Below, piece after piece: positions 14,687 through 17,581 of a DNA stretch of 17,581 nucleotides. The stretch covers positions 1 through 17,581 of the forward strand of contig CAKZHP010000135.1 of NCBI GenBank assembly GCA_936924635.1, in the 5' to 3' direction. Positions within the stretch are counted from its first letter, which is position 1, and each line of letters begins with the position of its first letter. This DNA is from an uncultured Propionibacteriaceae bacterium (lineage in GTDB: Bacteria > Actinomycetota > Actinomycetes > Propionibacteriales > Propionibacteriaceae). The notes beneath the pieces are model-generated. The model was given only the letters and a program-made list of their open reading frames with translations, did not search any database and was not told where the DNA came from. The position numbers and the translations under genes were made by a program.

Positions 14687-15252
14687 CGGGCCGAGCCCTC
14701 CTTCTCGGGGGTGCGCAGGTCGGGCTCGCCGGTCTTCGGCAGGCCCAGGAAGTACGCCTGCTCGTCGTCGCCGAGGCGACGCGGGTGCGGAGGCTCCTCC
14801 ATGCCCGGCAGCAGCGGGGCCAGCAGCTCTTCCTTGGTGTAGATGAGCTTTCCTCGCGAGGTGTCCGCCAGCTTGAACCCGTTGGTCATCGTGAGGGCCC
14901 GGGTCGGGCACGCCTCGATGCACATGCCGCAGAAGATGCAGCGCAGGTAGTTGATCTGGTAGACGCGGCCGTAGCGCTCACCCGGGGAGAAGCGGTCCTC
15001 GGGGGTGTTGCTCGCACCCTCGACGTAGATCGCGTCGGCCGGGCACGCCCAGGCGCACAGCTCGCAGCCCACGCACTTCTCCAGGCCGTCGGGCCAGCGG
15101 TTGAGCTGGTGCCGGCCGTGGAACCGCGGCGCGGTGACCTTCTCCTTGGCGTTCTTGGTGCCCCACTTCTCCGGGTAGCCCTGGGTGAAGGTGGGGCGGA
15201 ACATGGTCTTGAACGTGACCCCGAACCCTGCCCAGGCGTCGAACATCCCCAT
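14683..15252 (-). CDS. nuoI: NADH-quinone oxidoreductase subunit I (two 4Fe-4S clusters)
   Basis: A 189-residue ferredoxin-like subunit linking the iron-sulfur chain to the quinone site. Two cluster motifs are complete: Cys60, 63, 66 and 70 (CVGCELCAWACP) and Cys105, 108, 111 and 115 (CIFCGMCIEACPTRAL). The N-terminal amphipathic part (MGMFDAWAGFGVTFKTMF) sits on the membrane next to NuoH. The RFHGRHQLNRWPDGLEKC stretch is typical of Actinomycetota. It starts with ATG at 15252, sharing one base with the nuoH stop (TGATG), with GGAG 8 bases upstream. The C-terminal tail (about 135-189) is variable and hydrophilic. Confidence 0.97.
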   Translation of the reverse strand: MGMFDAWAGFGVTFKTMFRPTFTQGYPEKWGTKNAKEKVTAPRFHGRHQLNRWPDGLEKCVGCELCAWACPADAIYVEGASNTPEDRFSPGERYGRVYQINYLRCIFCGMCIEACPTRALTMTNGFKLADTSRGKLIYTKEELLAPLLPGMEEPPHPRRLGDDEQAYFLGLPKTGEPDLRTPEKEGSAR

Positions 15253-16691
15253 CAGATGTGCTCCTTCTCGCTCATGGGCGTCGTGTCTGCCGCAGTACGG
15301 CTGGTGTCAGCGGACCCGCGCAGCACACCCGCGAGCTCTGGGATGACCTGCCCCGGCATCGGGGGCACGGGGTATCCGCCCGCGAAGGGGTCGAACTCCC
15401 CCTGCTCGTAGGCGACCGAGCGGGACATCTCGCCCTGGTCCTCGTCCTCGTCCGGGGCCCCGCGGTCGCGGAGCCAGGAGATGACGAACCAGGCGAGCGC
15501 GAGCAGGAAGAACCCGCCCAGGACCAGCAGCAGCGTGTTGCCGCCGCCCCGCATCGCGGTCCGCAGCACGGCGACCAGCACGATCCAGGCCAGGGAGACC
15601 GGGAGCAGCACCTTCCAGCCCAGGTCCATCAGCTGGTCGTACTTGAACCGGGGCAGCGTGCCGCGCAGCCAGACGAACCAGGCGATGAACAGCAGCACCT
15701 TGCCCAGGAACCAGACCACGCCCATCCAGCCGGAGTCGAGCCAGGCCATGCCGGGCACGTGGGCAGCGACCCAGCTGAAGGGCCACATGATGTGGTAGCC
15801 GCCGAAGAACAGCGTGGTCGCGACGGCCGAGACCGTCGCCATGTTGATGTACTCGGCGAGGAAGTAGATGGCGTAGCGGAAGCCGGAGTAGTCGGTGAGG
15901 AAGCCCGAGACCAGCTCCTGCTCGCACTCCACCAGGTCGAACGGTGCCCGGTTGCACTCGGCCACCATGGCGATCATGTAGACGATGCAGCTGGGGAGCA
16001 GCAGCAGCGAGTACCAGCCAGGGATCTCGAGGGCGGACAGGAACGGGACGTTCGCCAGGATCGGCTGCTGCTGGGCATCCACGATGGCGCTGGTGGACAT
16101 CGACTGCGAGTACAGGAAGACCGCGACCAGCGAGAGGCCCATCGCGATCTCGTACGAGATCATCTGGGCCGTCGCGCGCAGCCCGCCGAGCAGCGAGTAC
16201 GTCGAGGAGGACGCCCAGCCGGCGAGCACGATGCCGTAGATGCCGATGGAGGCGATGGCCAGCACGAACAGCACCGCGACGGGGAGGTCGGTGACCTGCA
16301 GCGGCGTGTAGTACGGCTCGGCCTCGAAACGGAGCAGGCTCCAGTTGAACACCGGCAGCGGCACCCGACCCGCGAGCGGGATCACCGACCAGGAGGTGAA
16401 CGCGGCCACGCCGGTCAGCATGGGGGCGATGTTGAAGATCCACTTGTCGGTGCCGGCGGGGCGGAAGTCCTCCTTGAAGATCAGCTTCGCGCCGTCGGCG
16501 AGAGCCTGACCGAGACCACCGGGACCGTTCATGATCGGGCCGAGGCGGTGCTGCATCTTGCCGACCAGCCGCCGCTCGTACCAGACGTTGAAGATCGTCA
16601 CCACGAGCAGGAGCACGAAGACGAGCACGACCTTGATGAGGACGACCCACCAGGGCTCGTTGCCGAACACGTGGATGTCGAGCGGGTTCAT
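15252..16691 (-). CDS. nuoH: NADH-quinone oxidoreductase subunit H
   Basis: A 479-residue quinone-module membrane subunit, longer than E. coli NuoH (325 residues). It contains WYERRLVGKMQHRLGP (37-52), LADGAKLIFKED (64-75), GLRATAQMISYE (170-181), NRAPFDLVECEQELVSGF (248-265) and WLRGTLPRFKYDQLM, all lining the quinone chamber. The usual GPNxxGPxGLLQ loop reads GPIMNGPGGLGQ (51-62), with Ile for Asn and Gly for the second Leu. The C-terminal tail of about 70 residues is acidic and contains DPFAGGYPVPPMPGQ, an actinobacterial feature. The ATG at 16691 overlaps the nuoG stop as ATGA, with GGAG 8 bases upstream. Confidence 0.96.
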   Translation of the reverse strand: MNPLDIHVFGNEPWWVVLIKVVLVFVLLLVVTIFNVWYERRLVGKMQHRLGPIMNGPGGLGQALADGAKLIFKEDFRPAGTDKWIFNIAPMLTGVAAFTSWSVIPLAGRVPLPVFNWSLLRFEAEPYYTPLQVTDLPVAVLFVLAIASIGIYGIVLAGWASSSTYSLLGGLRATAQMISYEIAMGLSLVAVFLYSQSMSTSAIVDAQQQPILANVPFLSALEIPGWYSLLLLPSCIVYMIAMVAECNRAPFDLVECEQELVSGFLTDYSGFRYAIYFLAEYINMATVSAVATTLFFGGYHIMWPFSWVAAHVPGMAWLDSGWMGVVWFLGKVLLFIAWFVWLRGTLPRFKYDQLMDLGWKVLLPVSLAWIVLVAVLRTAMRGGGNTLLLVLGGFFLLALAWFVISWLRDRGAPDEDEDQGEMSRSVAYEQGEFDPFAGGYPVPPMPGQVIPELAGVLRGSADTSRTAADTTPMSEKEHI

Positions 16692-17581
16692 GCGACCACT
16701 CCGTCCTTGGCTGCAGCGATGGTGACCGAGTCACCGGGCCGGCCGCCCAGTCGCTCGGGAACCGAGGCGCCGACGGGCCGCGCCGGCACCCAGACGACGC
16801 CGTCGACCACGGTCTCGTCGATCACGAGGGGGTACGTCACCGAGCCGTGCGGCGTGGCCACGGCGACCAGCACCTCCGCGGCGAGACCGTGACGCTCGGC
16901 GGTCGCGGGCGAGAGCCGGGCGACCGGGGTCTTGGCGGTGGCGAGCAGCTCGTCGGCGCCGTCGTTGTGGCGGGAGTCGTCGATCAGCTCCCGCCAGGTG
17001 GCCAGGCGCAGGTCGTACGCGGCGCTGCCGCTGGTCTCTGCCTCCTGGGTCGGCCCGCTGACGCGGACCCCGTCCCAGGCGCCCAGCTCGGCGAGCTCGG
17101 CACGGGCCTGGCCGGGGTTGCGCACGACGAGGTCGCGGCCCATGGCGTCGGCGAGCGACGCCAGGGTGCGGATGTCGGTCATCGGCGAGGCCAGCTCGCG
17201 GTTGACGCGGGCGACCGGACGGGGGCGGTGCTCCCAGTTCACGAACGTGCCGCTCTGCTCCTCCAGGAGCGCCACCGGCAGCACCACGTCGGCCATGGTC
17301 GCGGCCTCCGAGAGCCGCTGCTCCAGGCAGAGGACGAAGTCGACGTGCTCGACAGCCGCACGGGCGGCCGCCGGGTCGGCGAGGTCGGCCAGCTCCAGCC
17401 CGCCGATCACCAGCGCCTTGAGGCGGCCGGTGGTGGCGGCGGCCAGCATGGCGTCGGTGTCGAGGCCCGGCTCGGTCGGCAGCGACGCGACGCCCCAGGT
17501 AGTGGCGGCATCCACGCGGGCGGCGCCGTCGGTGACCGGGCGGCCGCCGGGGAGCAGCGAGGGCAGGCAGCCGGCGTCGAT
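16688..17581 (-). CDS. nuoG: NADH-quinone oxidoreductase subunit G, C-terminal part (5' end outside window)
   Basis: The frame is open to the end of the window, and 297 C-terminal residues are visible. The first visible residues (CLPSLLPGGRPV, then WGVASLP) match the actinobacterial NuoG core of the molybdopterin-oxidoreductase-like domain. FVLCLEQRLSEAATMADVVLPVALLEEQSGTFVNWEHRPRPV is the characteristic stretch where the protein resembles formate dehydrogenases but binds no cofactor. The end (LAAEVLVAVATPHGSVTYPLV ... PERLGGRPGDSVTI) is the dinucleotide-binding-like beta-barrel. The iron-sulfur N-terminal half lies beyond the window. The GTG at 17515 is internal and not a start. Confidence 0.93.
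   Translation of the reverse strand: MDAGCLPSLLPGGRPVTDGAARVDAATTWGVASLPTEPGLDTDAMLAAATTGRLKALVIGGLELADLADPAAARAAVEHVDFVLCLEQRLSEAATMADVVLPVALLEEQSGTFVNWEHRPRPVARVNRELASPMTDIRTLASLADAMGRDLVVRNPGQARAELAELGAWDGVRVSGPTQEAETSGSAAYDLRLATWRELIDDSRHNDGADELLATAKTPVARLSPATAERHGLAAEVLVAVATPHGSVTYPLVIDETVVDGVVWVPARPVGASVPERLGGRPGDSVTIAAAKDGVVA

Noticed and set aside
15258..16892. Long plus-strand open frames opposite nuoG-nuoN (also 12406-13857, 13841-14842, 10611-11648)
   Set aside because: They are rich in Arg, His, Gln and Asp, lack any family resemblance and lie antisense to confidently identified nuo genes; they result from high GC at third codon positions.

Overview
The window is high-GC DNA (about 75% GC in a hand-counted 60-base line of the nuo block) with actinobacterial gene content. 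It carries a Nuo operon followed by a long-chain polyprenyl diphosphate synthase, an M13 zinc metallopeptidase of the Zmp1/PepO type, and NuoH, NuoJ and NuoM forms with the tails and motifs seen in Actinomycetota. GTG starts, weak or absent Shine-Dalgarno sequences and 4-base stop/start overlaps fit. A Propionibacteriales-like host is my best guess, held loosely.

Layout. (1) 1-3690, plus strand: the 3' part of a gene for a single-pass membrane protein whose cytoplasmic N-terminal part carries a repeated D-G-T-V-L-R-P motif, then an M13 peptidase, then a perfect 17-bp hairpin between convergent genes. (2) 3688-5309: a membrane-anchored alpha/beta hydrolase (minus) and a TetR-family regulator (plus), divergent around two palindromic operator candidates exactly 20 bp apart. 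(3) 5336-5923, minus: a Tag-type DNA-3-methyladenine glycosylase I that lacks three of the four zinc ligands known from E. coli Tag. (4) about 5985-7440: a compositionally foreign insert with one gene, for a 424-residue protein that I read as an ApeA-like (HEPN-type) anti-phage protein. It is preceded by a textbook promoter that would give a leaderless mRNA. (5) 7541-17581, minus: nuoG (C-terminal part only), nuoH, I, J, K, L, M, N and a polyprenyl diphosphate synthase gene. Almost every junction is a 1- or 4-base overlap.

How it works together. The minus-strand block encodes the membrane arm and part of the peripheral arm of the type I NADH:quinone oxidoreductase. The terminal polyprenyl synthase probably makes the isoprenoid tail of the menaquinone the complex reduces, so enzyme and quinone supply appear co-transcribed. 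The TetR/hydrolase pair looks like a self-contained regulatory unit. The ApeA-like gene sits between two housekeeping genes with no partner, as expected for a single-gene defence cargo.

The most unusual parts are the ApeA-like insert, the T-V-L-R-P repeats (possible phospho-threonine docking sites) and the zinc-less Tag. I saw no CRISPR array, tRNA, rRNA, transposase or integrase.
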